DNA from: a virus
DNA length: 23,766 bases
Direction: 5' to 3' (one strand)
IMG/VR virus record: IMGVR_UViG_3300026519_000635
Coordinates: 1 to 23,766 of that record
Shown here: piece by piece, positions 7,309-13,241 of the stretch
Layout of the letters: every line of letters begins with the position of its first letter
Position numbering within the stretch: the first letter of the stretch is position 1
Notes under the pieces: generated by a model
Seen by the model: only the letters and a program-made list of their open reading frames with translations
What the model was told of the DNA's origin: nothing
Databases searched by the model: none
Made by a program: the position numbers and the translations under genes

Positions 7309-7803
7309 ATGGCCACACTGGCTGCAAAATTTCTTGTCGCAAAAATGCTGCTCGCCGCCGCTGCGTCCACCGCAGCTGAAACCATCACCGGCCCGGCCAT
7401 CGTTACCGATGGCGACAGTCTGCGGATCGGCGAGGAGCGCATCAGGCTGATCGGTATCGATGCGCCGGAAAAACGCCAGACATGCCGCGAGCGCGGCCGG
7501 AAGTGGCGCTGCGGCGTCGAGGCCCGCGAAGCGCTGCGCGAGCTCGTCCGTGGCCGCACCGTAACCTGCGACGTTCTCGGACGCGACAGATGGAAGAGGG
7601 CGCTGGCCGTCTGCCGGGCCGGTGCGCTCGAGCTCAACCGCGAGATGGTGCGCCGAGGATGGGCGTTGGCCTGGTACCCTAAGCGGGCGGTACCCGGCCC
7701 CGACTACGGGCCGGAGGAAGCGGAGGCGAGAAGCGCCAGGCGCGGGATCTGGCAGGGGCGGTTCGTCGAGCCGCAGATGTGGCGGCGGCAGCGGCGCGAG
7801 TAG
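7309..7803 (+). CDS. Exported thermonuclease (SNase)-like protein
   Basis: A 164-residue member of the staphylococcal nuclease family, Ca-dependent enzymes that cut DNA and RNA. An N-terminal signal peptide (LAAKFLVAKMLLAAAASTAAE) predicts export to the periplasm or medium. The nuclease core follows: VTDGDSLRI, RLIGIDAPE with Arg46, Asp51 and Glu54, and DRWKRALA with Arg97, corresponding to the Arg35/Asp40/Glu43/Arg87 set of the S. aureus enzyme. The gene starts 3 bp after the membrane protein gene and is probably cotranscribed with it. All catalytic residues are present, so it should be active. A periplasmic nuclease made by a prophage could degrade incoming DNA, or it may simply be cargo. 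Confidence 0.9.
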   Translation: MATLAAKFLVAKMLLAAAASTAAETITGPAIVTDGDSLRIGEERIRLIGIDAPEKRQTCRERGRKWRCGVEAREALRELVRGRTVTCDVLGRDRWKRALAVCRAGALELNREMVRRGWALAWYPKRAVPGPDYGPEEAEARSARRGIWQGRFVEPQMWRRQRRE

Positions 7804-7843
7804 CCGGCAGCACGGGCTGGGCGGCGGATCGGGCGGATGGACG

Positions 7844-8698
7844 TCAGGTTCCGAGCGCGGTACGGGCATCCCTCACGACGCTTTCGACCTCGTTGTACCC
7901 GATGAGAGTCGCCCTGATTTCTGCCGCGGCATGGCGCGCCTCGCCGATGGCTCTTCGGCCTTCTTCGGAGTCTGCCGGAGCGTAAACGGCGACCATTCGA
8001 ACGTCCTTCGGCACATCGAGCTTTTGGTCATCTACTGTCACGTGGCCGCCGCCGGCCCGGATCTTCTCCGCGATCCATGCCCATGCATGGACGTCTTTCG
8101 CCAGCTCGCCCGGGCCCGCGGTCTGGAGCGACCAGGTCCGGATGAGCTGCACCACGCGGCCATTGGCCACGGCGAACTCGAAGCGGTCCTCGTAGCCCCC
8201 GGCTTCCACCGCCGGTTTTTCCCTCAGGCTCGCATCAATGCGGGCCTCAGCGAAGGCCCTTCTGATCGCCTTGGCAAGCTGCGGCTGACCGACCCGCATG
8301 CGGCGCCTGCTCTCAGGATCGATGACCATGTCGTCGAAGATCATGTCCAAAGCATCCTCGGCGCTCGCTGCAATGGCCGGTAAAGGCGCAGAGATCTGGA
8401 TGATATTGCGCCATTCCGCGCTGATGCGGAGCAGTTCTGCCTCCGACATTCTGGGCACGCCATCCAGCTCAAGCTCGCCCATGGCAGTGTCGACCATCTC
8501 TCCCAGCAACTCGACCGCCACTAGGGCTTGTTTCAGGAGCCCTCGGCCCTCCTCGAAACGGCGAGCGCGGGCGAGGTTGCCGACGGTCCGGATCGCCCAC
8601 TCCCGCGCGGCGTCGCTTCCTGCGATCGCTCCGATATTGACAAATTCCCCGGTAGCCGGTTCCGGCACGAACCGGATCAGGCTGTACAGGTACCTCAT
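7844..8698 (-). CDS. DUF3037-like protein, third gene of the lysogeny operon
   Basis: A 284-residue protein whose N-terminus MRYLYSLIRFVPEPATGEFVNIG (MRYLYSLIRFVP, GEFVNIGAI) matches the DUF3037 family, in which a 'YslvRyvPd...GEfvNvGvi' pattern is typical. The rest is helical, with a conserved-looking strand near the end. DUF3037 genes are commonly found next to HipA-like kinase genes, and that is the case here: its ATG overlaps the stop of the HipA-like gene as ATGA. The biochemical role of the family is unknown to me. It is the last gene of the repressor operon and is convergent with the thermonuclease gene, 40 bp away. Confidence 0.75.
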   Translation of the reverse strand: MRYLYSLIRFVPEPATGEFVNIGAIAGSDAAREWAIRTVGNLARARRFEEGRGLLKQALVAVELLGEMVDTAMGELELDGVPRMSEAELLRISAEWRNIIQISAPLPAIAASAEDALDMIFDDMVIDPESRRRMRVGQPQLAKAIRRAFAEARIDASLREKPAVEAGGYEDRFEFAVANGRVVQLIRTWSLQTAGPGELAKDVHAWAWIAEKIRAGGGHVTVDDQKLDVPKDVRMVAVYAPADSEEGRRAIGEARHAAAEIRATLIGYNEVESVVRDARTALGT

Positions 8699-9492
8699 GC
8701 CACTCCTCCCGCCTGCTCGCGCAGCTTGTTGGCTATCTCGCGCGCGCGCCGCTCGAGAAACCATCCCACGCATTCCAGCTCTTCGTCGCTGACCGGCCAG
8801 CTGGACGGGATCCGTGCAAGTTCGTCGGTAAGGGATGTCCTGTCAAGCTTCTCGAGGCGGTCCGCATACGCCGTAGCGCTTGTGTGGTTTGCGCGAAAGC
8901 CGGGATGCTGAAAGGGACGCGGCAGACCTACGTTCGCGTCGAGGCTCGCGATGCACCATGTGGGGCCCTCCGGCGGCAGGAACCAGCCGTGGTCGTGGCT
9001 GAAGAAACACATGTCCTCGCCAGCCGCATGGAGCCCCTGCGCGTCTCCTCCCCAGCACCAGTCGAACAGCACCGCATAGCCGACGTACCTCGACGCGTTG
9101 TCGTCACGGTCGCGGTGCTCAAACCTTCTGCTCTCCACTGCCTTCGGCACCTCGCGTGAGCCATGCGCGATACCGGATCGGACTTGGAAGCCGCGGCCGG
9201 TACTCTCGCCTGCGAGTTCGTCGGATATTCGGACCGTGCAAACTTCACAGACGGGAGCGCCGACGAGGCGGCCCACTCTGCCGACGATCTGCTCGGTGAT
9301 TGGAACGCGCTCGGATTGCCTGTTGTTGAGCGGTTTTAACCAGTATCGTTGGCCGTCCGACCCCCGGACCCGGAATGCTCCCGAACCTCCCCCGGCGGGC
9401 ACCGTGTCGAGACGAACGGCGACGATGTCAGCCTCGTCGGATCGACGACCTCGGAGCAGACCGTGCCATCCGTCCCACTTCGTCCTGCTCAT
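8695..9492 (-). CDS. HipA-like kinase-fold protein, coupled to the repressor
   Basis: A 265-residue protein resembling the short HipA-like family found beside DUF3037 genes, rather than full-length HipA (about 440 residues). The visible kinase-fold signature is YWLKPL with Lys53, TEQIVGRVGRLVGAPV with Glu67, and SHDHGWFLP with Asp167, the metal-binding Asp. The expected catalytic loop, in HipA relatives a D-x-H/R-x-x-N type, reads GGDAQGLH around Asp150, so Asn and Arg appear to be missing. The protein could be a weakened or pseudo-kinase, or use a variant loop. Its start overlaps the repressor stop (ATGA) and its end overlaps the DUF3037-like gene (ATGA). HipA proteins phosphorylate translation factors; the substrate here is unknown. 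Confidence 0.72.
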   Translation of the reverse strand: MSRTKWDGWHGLLRGRRSDEADIVAVRLDTVPAGGGSGAFRVRGSDGQRYWLKPLNNRQSERVPITEQIVGRVGRLVGAPVCEVCTVRISDELAGESTGRGFQVRSGIAHGSREVPKAVESRRFEHRDRDDNASRYVGYAVLFDWCWGGDAQGLHAAGEDMCFFSHDHGWFLPPEGPTWCIASLDANVGLPRPFQHPGFRANHTSATAYADRLEKLDRTSLTDELARIPSSWPVSDEELECVGWFLERRAREIANKLREQAGGVA

Positions 9493-10082
9493 GGCCCCGC
9501 CCTCTTGATGTACCTGATCGGCGCCACCCAGACGAGGCGGACATCCTTCATCGGAGGGGCGGCGTGGGATTCGAGCGTCCACAGACCCGGCTTCGAGCCG
9601 CGCAGCAGGCGCTTGACGAAGGTGCGGCCGTCCTCGGTGCGGACGACCACGGTGTGGCCCACCAGTGCCTCCGGATCCACCATGCCATTCGGCGGCTCGT
9701 AGAAGATCAGGTCGCCGTCCCAGAACTCGGGCTCCATGCTGGAGCCGCGCACCACCACGGCGGCGAGCTGCCGGGCCTCCCTCCAGGGCGCCGGCACGCG
9801 GTCGAGCTCCTGGTCCTCGTCCGGCGGGTAGATCTCCGCGCCGGCGCCGACATGACCGACGACCGGGACGGTCCCGACGTCCTCCTCTCCTTCCGGCAGA
9901 AGGTCGTGCGGTGAACATTCAAGCGCCTGAGCAAGGCGCGTGAGAAATTCCGCTCGAATACGCCGCTCCCCGAGCTCCCAAAGCGAGATAGCTTGTGGAG
10001 TAGCGCCAACCCGTCTTGCGACTTCGGCTTGGCTCAAATTGAGCGCTTCGCGCCTCCGACGTATCCGCTCGCCTACACTCAT
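9489..10082 (-). CDS. cI: CI-like phage repressor with S24/LexA-type autoprotease
   Basis: A 197-residue lysogeny repressor. Residues 4-60 form an HTH_3 domain (RIRRRREALNLSQAEVARRVGATPQAISLWELG, with recognition helix TPQAISLWE). The C-terminal half is an S24 peptidase: probable self-cleavage site Ala80-Gly81 in HVGAGAEI, nucleophile Ser115 in RGSSMEP and Lys157 in RTFVKRLL. RecA-stimulated cleavage after DNA damage should therefore inactivate it and induce the prophage. The ATG at 10082 is adjacent to the operator array; a longer reading to 10274 would cross the operators. The stop overlaps the start of the HipA-like gene, so repressor, HipA-like and DUF3037-like proteins are translated from one message. 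Confidence 0.93.
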   Translation of the reverse strand: MSVGERIRRRREALNLSQAEVARRVGATPQAISLWELGERRIRAEFLTRLAQALECSPHDLLPEGEEDVGTVPVVGHVGAGAEIYPPDEDQELDRVPAPWREARQLAAVVVRGSSMEPEFWDGDLIFYEPPNGMVDPEALVGHTVVVRTEDGRTFVKRLLRGSKPGLWTLESHAAPPMKDVRLVWVAPIRYIKRAGP

Positions 10083-10110
10083 GCCGGATCCCTGTGGCCG
10101 CACGCGAGCG

Positions 10111-10171
10111 TCAACATCTCGTTGACCGCGCGTCAACCAACATGGTGTTGACAGGCTCAACAAACTGTTGA
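10111..10171. promoter_or_regulatory. Right operator array O1, O2, O3
   Basis: Three 15-bp sites of consensus TCAACA-N3-TGTTGA lie between the divergent repressor and cro genes. O1 is TCAACA-TCT-CGTTGA (10111-10125), O2 is CCAACA-TGG-TGTTGA (10137-10151) and O3 is TCAACA-AAC-TGTTGA (10157-10171); O3 is perfect and the others have one mismatch each. O2 and O3 start 20 bp apart, O1 and O2 26 bp. O2 overlaps the -35 and O3 the spacer and -10 of the cro promoter, so occupancy should shut it off. Confidence 0.85.
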
Positions 10172-10175
10172 GAAT
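10148..10175 (+). promoter_or_regulatory. Candidate early rightward promoter (PR) of cro
   Basis: A perfect TTGACA (10148-10153) and GAGAAT (10170-10175) are 16 bp apart. The predicted start is near 10182, only about 4 nt before the cro ATG at 10186, so the message would be almost leaderless. O2 and O3 cover the promoter. Confidence 0.7.
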
Positions 10176-10185
10176 GCGATGCGCC

Positions 10186-10419
10186 ATGAAACTGGACTCA
10201 TACCTGCGTCTGCATGAGATGTCAGAGCGGCGCTTTGCCGAGTTGCTGGGCGTGTCGTTCCAAGCGGTGAACAATTATCGCCGCGGCCTCCGCATTCCCG
10301 CACCACCGATCATGCGCCGCATTTACGAGACCACCGGCGGCGCCGTGACGCCAGCCGACTTCCTCGGGCTTAAGCCGCTTGGCGAGAGCGAAATGCAGGA
10401 GGCTTCCCATGCCTCCTGA
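10186..10419 (+). CDS. cro: Cro-like small HTH repressor
   Basis: A 77-residue protein with one helix-turn-helix domain: MKLDSYLRLHEMSERRFAELLGVSFQAVNNYRRGLRIPAPPIMRRIYETTGGAVTPADFL, quoted in part as RRFAELLGVSFQAVNNYRRG (about 15-34), with recognition helix SFQAVNNYR. It is divergent from the CI-like repressor and is the first gene after the right operators, so a Cro role, repressing the early promoters to favour lytic growth, is the natural reading. The ATG at 10186 is preferred: upstream ATG 10174 lies in the -10 box. No ribosome site precedes it, matching an almost leaderless transcript. The stop overlaps the start of the next gene by 11 bp. Confidence 0.85.
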   Translation: MKLDSYLRLHEMSERRFAELLGVSFQAVNNYRRGLRIPAPPIMRRIYETTGGAVTPADFLGLKPLGESEMQEASHAS

Positions 10420-10894
10420 CTGCCACGGTGCGGGGGAACGCGCATCGTCAGTCCGCGGTGCCGCGGCCGTGGATCTCGACGCGGTGCTGCGCCGGGAGCT
10501 GTGCCTGCAGGTGGGAAGAGCGCGGCGCTTTTCCTGCGAGGAGCTCGGCGACGCCCTGGAGGTGGCGCCCCGCCGGATCAAGGCGATCCGCGACGGCGAG
10601 CAGCGCGCGGGCCTCGACCTCGGGCTCCGCATCGCGGCGCTGCTCGGGCCGGGATCGCTCAACCGGCTGCTGCTCGCGGTCGGCTACGTCGCCCGGCCCG
10701 TGGAGGACGAGGACGGGGAGGCGGCGGCGTGGGCGCTCCTGGGCGAACTCGGGCGCGAGGTGGCGAGCCTCAGCGACGCGCTGGCCGACGGCCGGATCGA
10801 CCACCGGGAGAGGGCGAAACTCGCCCGGGAGCTGCAGGAACTCGTCGGGAAGGTGGCGAGCGTGGCGGTGAGGATGGAACGCGAGCAGCCATGA
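10409..10894 (+). CDS. CII-like phage regulatory protein
   Basis: A 161-residue protein. The N-terminal half contains a helix-turn-helix-like region (RRFSCEELGDALEVAPRRIKAIRDGE, about 37-62), then IAALLGPGSLNRLLLAVGY. The C-terminal half is helical and acidic, ending in a coiled coil (LARELQELVGKVASVAVRME). This order of HTH, 'LLgpgslN.LL..vGY' and coiled coil is typical of phage CII-like regulators (the P2 CP76-type group). The start ATG at 10409 follows AGGAGG and lies inside the end of cro. As the second gene of the rightward early operon, it probably regulates the lysis-lysogeny decision; the DNA target is unknown. Confidence 0.65.
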   Translation: MPPDCHGAGERASSVRGAAAVDLDAVLRRELCLQVGRARRFSCEELGDALEVAPRRIKAIRDGEQRAGLDLGLRIAALLGPGSLNRLLLAVGYVARPVEDEDGEAAAWALLGELGREVASLSDALADGRIDHRERAKLARELQELVGKVASVAVRMEREQP

Positions 10895-11079
10895 AAGACG
10901 AGAGCCGAGGCGACATCGAGACGCTGCTGAAAGCCGCCCAACGGGCGGTGACGGCGGCCCGTCGGGTGCTGCGCGGGTCGAAAGTCGAGGACGACGAGCA
11001 GTTGCTCGTCAGGGCACTCAGTCTTGCCCTGGATGCATCGATGCCGCGCTCGGAGCGCAGGGAGTGGTATCTCGAATGA
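10891..11079 (+). CDS. Small hypothetical protein
   Basis: A 62-residue helical protein (DIETLLKAAQRAVTAARRVL, then DEQLLVRALSLALDASM) joined by ATGA overlaps to the genes on both sides. No family is recognised. The tight coupling to the CII-like gene and conserved-looking helices support a real gene of the early operon. Confidence 0.65.
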   Translation: MKDESRGDIETLLKAAQRAVTAARRVLRGSKVEDDEQLLVRALSLALDASMPRSERREWYLE

Positions 11080-11285
11080 CCGGTCGTCCGAGTTCCGTCC
11101 GTCTCTGCTGCCCGAACTGCGGGGCGCGCATCCGGCTGGAAGTCGAGAGGCTCCCCGCGTCTGCGGACGCCGCAGAGCCCGGTGTCGGGGAGGCTCGTCC
11201 CCGCTGGATGCGTTTCGCGAGCAAGCGGGAGCTCGGCCTGCAGCGTTTCTGGCTGCGCTACTTCCCGCCGCTTCCCTGGAGGTAG
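11076..11285 (+). CDS. Small zinc-ribbon-like protein
   Basis: A 69-residue protein starting MTGRPSSVRLCCPNCGARIRLE. The CCPNCGA knuckle (residues 11-17) is a half zinc ribbon; a second CxxC is not present, so it may bind zinc as a dimer or be a remnant. The C-terminus is aromatic and basic (LQRFWLRYFPPLPWR). Its ATG overlaps the preceding stop as ATGA. Function is unknown; small zinc-ribbon proteins of this type are common in phage early regions. Confidence 0.6.
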   Translation: MTGRPSSVRLCCPNCGARIRLEVERLPASADAAEPGVGEARPRWMRFASKRELGLQRFWLRYFPPLPWR

Positions 11286-11294
11286 GTTTCGAAG

Positions 11295-11555
11295 ATGGGT
11301 GCGAAGATGACGACCGACGACGTGCTGCGGCTCGTGCTGGCGAATGTGGTCGCGGAACCCCGCCCGGGACACCCCGGCCTGCGCGTCCTGCTGGAGAACG
11401 CCCGCATTGCCGAGAAGGACGGCCGCCCGGGACCGATCGAGGCCGACCGGGTGACCGTCCTGGTCGATGTCGAGGGAAAGACCCTGCGGTTCGACTTCGA
11501 GCCGTTCAATCCGTTCCGCTCGACCCGTCCTTTTTCGATGCGTGTGGAGGAGTGA
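11295..11555 (+). CDS. Hypothetical protein, last gene of the early rightward cluster
   Basis: An 86-residue protein with a helical N-terminus (DDVLRLVLANVVAE) and a short beta-rich C-terminus (DRVTVLVDVEGKTLRFDFEP). It starts 9 bp after the previous gene, with GGAGG about 12 nt upstream; an internal in-frame ATG at 11307 is an alternative. The last 50 bp overlap, tail to tail, the reverse gene at 11506-11814. No family is recognised. Confidence 0.6.
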   Translation: MGAKMTTDDVLRLVLANVVAEPRPGHPGLRVLLENARIAEKDGRPGPIEADRVTVLVDVEGKTLRFDFEPFNPFRSTRPFSMRVEE

Positions 11556-11814
11556 GCGGACCGATGTCGGGCACGTTCCTCGGGTCGAGAGCCTTGGCGA
11601 CGACGCCCATCACCCGCTCGACGATAGCGTTGACCGACTCGGACCGGATGTCGACCGGATGGTGCATGTGGTCACGACGCGGCTCGACCTCGACAAGGAA
11701 TGCAATTTCGGCCCGTCCGTGTTCGCCATCCCATACGATGGTGCCGGCGATCTGGTCCCGGTCGCGTTCCGAGCTCCGGCCGATTCTCAGATCGCGTACC
11801 TCGAACCTGGACAT
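11506..11814 (-). CDS. Hypothetical protein, lone reverse gene
   Basis: A 102-residue protein encoded against its neighbours. The centre looks like a beta-sheet domain (DQIAGTIVWDGEHGRAEIAF, then LVEVEPRRD) and is followed by a helix (SVNAIVERVMGVVAKAL) and a polar tail. I do not recognise a family. The ATG at 11814 is supported by GGAGGA 7 nt upstream; a GTG directly before it is possible. The ribosome site is one arm of an 8-bp inverted repeat, so translation may be controlled. Its 3' end overlaps the gene at 11295-11555 by 50 bp in antisense. Confidence 0.6.
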   Translation of the reverse strand: MSRFEVRDLRIGRSSERDRDQIAGTIVWDGEHGRAEIAFLVEVEPRRDHMHHPVDIRSESVNAIVERVMGVVAKALDPRNVPDIGPLTPPHASKKDGSSGTD

Positions 11815-11822
11815 CACGAGTT

Positions 11823-11862
11823 CCTCCGGTGGTGTGGTTGCGCACTCCCATCATACCGGAGG
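11823..11862 (-). promoter_or_regulatory. Hairpin that can hide the ribosome site of the reverse gene
   Basis: ACCGGAGG and CCTCCGGT form a perfect 8-bp inverted repeat (arms 11823-11830 and 11855-11862, 24-nt loop). In the minus-strand RNA the arm nearer the gene contains GGAGG, the ribosome site of the 11814 start. Folding would hide it, so the hairpin may repress translation until opened. Confidence 0.4.
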
Positions 11863-11863
11863 T

Positions 11864-11904
11864 GCGGCCGGGCGTCGCGTCACCCGCCCGGCCGCGTTCC
11901 TTTT
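11864..11904 (+). terminator. Intrinsic terminator candidate
   Basis: A perfect 11-bp stem, GCGGCCGGGCG (11864-11874) with CGCCCGGCCGC (11885-11895), has a 10-nt loop and is followed by GTTCCTTTT. On the plus strand it would end the early rightward transcript after it passes the antisense gene. The T-run is interrupted by CC, so strength is uncertain. Confidence 0.6.
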
Positions 11905-12019
11905 CCGCGCCCCGTCCCCGAGCCGGTCCGCGCGGCCGGTTCCGGGCCGCGGCGCCTCATCCCGGAGCCGCCTGTCGGCGGCGCCGCGGCGCATGTGTGA
12001 TGCCTCCCTGATCGGACTC

Positions 12020-12054
12020 GCCCGGCGGGCCGCGCGCCCGTCGGGCATCCTTTT
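12020..12054 (+). terminator. Second intrinsic terminator candidate
   Basis: GCCCGGCGGG (12020-12029) pairs with CCCGTCGGGC (12037-12046) at 9 of 10 positions, with a 7-nt loop, followed by ATCCTTTT. It lies 12 bp before the PLA2-like gene. The sequence between this and the terminator at 11864 (11905-12019) shows no convincing promoter or gene. Confidence 0.5.
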
Positions 12055-12066
12055 CCGGGTGGAACC

Positions 12067-12348
12067 ATGAGCGGGCGGAAGCGCACGGACGGCTGTACCG
12101 GCGTGCCCGACATCGCGTGGCACTGCTGCGAGCTCCACGACGCCAGGTACCGCGGGATTCTGCGCGACGTTCCGGACCGGAAGGCGGCAGACGACGCCTT
12201 TTTCGACTGCCTCATGGGCATGGGCCGCCGCGACGAGTGGTACTGGCGCCCGTTCTGGTGGGCGATCGCGTGGGGGTTCTGGGCCGGCGTGCGGATCTTC
12301 GGCGCCCGCGCCTGGCGCGAGGGGCGGGCGTTTCTCAGGAAGGAGTGA
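12067..12348 (+). CDS. Small phospholipase A2-like membrane protein
   Basis: A 93-residue protein. Residues 10-30, CTGVPDIAWHCCELHDARY, carry the CC-x-x-HD core of phospholipase A2, with catalytic His24 and Asp25. The following ADDAFFDCL (about 41-49) matches the second PLA2 helix, where an Asp and a Cys are expected. The C-terminal part (YWRPFWWAIAWGFWAGVRIF, about 59-78) is strongly hydrophobic and should insert in or lie on the membrane. Short PLA2-like genes of this kind appear in other phages, in my memory annotated as hypothetical. Standing first in the lysis region, it could hydrolyse membrane lipids. Enzyme activity is not shown; the Ca-binding loop is reduced. Confidence 0.6.
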   Translation: MSGRKRTDGCTGVPDIAWHCCELHDARYRGILRDVPDRKAADDAFFDCLMGMGRRDEWYWRPFWWAIAWGFWAGVRIFGARAWREGRAFLRKE

Positions 12349-12353
12349 CGGCG

Positions 12354-12671
12354 ATGAAGCTGGAGCGGGACAAGGCGAAGCTGCTCAAGAGCTATTTCGA
12401 GCGCATCCGCTCGATGGAGGAGGAGCGGAGGAAGGCCTCTTCCGACATCTCGGAAGAGTGGAAAGCCATCAAGGACAGCGGTTTCGACGTCAAGGCGGCG
12501 CGCGAGGCCTACCGGCGGCTCTACAAGCTCGATCAGGACGTCCGCGACGCGGCCGACGTCTACGAGGAGGTCCTCGGCAAGACGCCGTTGGAGGCCGCAA
12601 TCGAATCGATCACGATCAAGAGCGGCGACAGCGAGGTCGAGCCCGAGCGTGCAGACATGGAGGCCGCGTGA
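12354..12671 (+). CDS. GapR-like (DUF2312) DNA-binding protein
   Basis: A 105-residue protein whose first 80 residues fit the GapR/DUF2312 family: LLKSYFERIRSMEEERRKAS, then DISEEWKAIKDSGFDVKAAR and a third helix ending YEEVLGKTP. GapR of Caulobacter is an essential nucleoid-associated protein that clamps overtwisted DNA and supports replication and topoisomerase action. The family is concentrated in Alphaproteobacteria and their phages. The long first helix with its E-E-E-R-R pattern is the DNA-clamp coiled coil. An acidic tail (about 85-105) is unlike cellular GapR. A ribosome site AGGAGTGA precedes the ATG. The phage copy may replace or disturb the host protein during phage DNA replication; this is inference. 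Confidence 0.8.
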   Translation: MKLERDKAKLLKSYFERIRSMEEERRKASSDISEEWKAIKDSGFDVKAAREAYRRLYKLDQDVRDAADVYEEVLGKTPLEAAIESITIKSGDSEVEPERADMEAA

Positions 12672-12910
12672 TGCGCGCCGGCCTCCGCAGGGCCATGCCG
12701 TTCGCCCTGCTGCTGCTCGCCGGCTGCACGCAGCTGCGGCCTGTGATCGATCAGGGGATCGAGGCGAGGCGGCAGATGAACGACGAGCAGGCGCGGCTGA
12801 CGGTCGTCGCCCTCTGTGACATTGCCGTCGGCAGCTACTGGCGCGTGCTCTCGGAGGAACAGCGGGCTCTCGTCGACCGCGTGTGCGGCGGCGGCGTGAG
12901 CGGACAGTGA
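12671..12910 (+). CDS. Small lipoprotein in the lysis region
   Basis: A 79-residue lipoprotein: MRAGLRRAMPFALLLLAGC is a signal peptide with lipobox LLAGC, Cys19 lipidated. The mature part is mostly helical (RPVIDQGIEARRQMNDEQAR) with two further cysteines. It overlaps the GapR-like stop by 1 bp (TGATG) and lies ahead of the endolysin gene, where outer-membrane spanin components are often found. It is longer and less proline-rich than a typical Rz1-type o-spanin and no partner i-spanin is seen, so a lysis role is only possible. Confidence 0.7.
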   Translation: MRAGLRRAMPFALLLLAGCTQLRPVIDQGIEARRQMNDEQARLTVVALCDIAVGSYWRVLSEEQRALVDRVCGGGVSGQ

Positions 12911-12935
12911 ACCGCATCGGTCGGGGAGATGAGAA

Positions 12936-13241
12936 ATGCGGACGACGGAACGGACGCGCGCGGTCGATCCGATCGCCCTGTCGCGGCTGCCGGACGAGGC
13001 GCTCGCGACCGAGATCGCCACGGCGCTCAACGCCGTGCGAGCGTATGACCCGAAGTTCCGCGACCACAGCAGCCATGTCGAGCGGGAATACGTGACGGCG
13101 AGACTCTGTCGCGACAGGAACGGAAGCCCGCTGCTCGCAGTTCAGGTGCGCCGCGTCGAGACCTCGATGCATCACATCGTCGGCGCCCAGATCCGGGCGA
13201 TGTGGCCAGGCCTCGCTTACGTCGCGGACGTGCGGTGGTGA
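12936..13241 (+). CDS. Hypothetical protein before the endolysin
   Basis: A 101-residue protein without recognised family, probably alpha/beta (a helix EALATEIATALNAVRAY, then strands EYVTARLCRDRNGSPLLAVQ). GGGGAG stands 7 nt before the ATG at 12936, a good ribosome site. The stop overlaps the GTG start of the endolysin as GTGA, so the two are coupled. Gene order suggests a late-lysis role but the sequence gives none. Confidence 0.65.
   Translation: MRTTERTRAVDPIALSRLPDEALATEIATALNAVRAYDPKFRDHSSHVEREYVTARLCRDRNGSPLLAVQVRRVETSMHHIVGAQIRAMWPGLAYVADVRW

Noticed and set aside
11672-11854. Alternative minus-strand frame beginning at 11854
   Set aside because: It overlaps the better supported gene 11506-11814, which has the GGAGGA site; the product is low-complexity.
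11994-12070. Possible 25-codon leader frame overlapping the PLA2-like start as ATGA
   Set aside because: It has no ribosome site, spans a terminator hairpin and has no recognisable sequence; the overlap alone is weak evidence.
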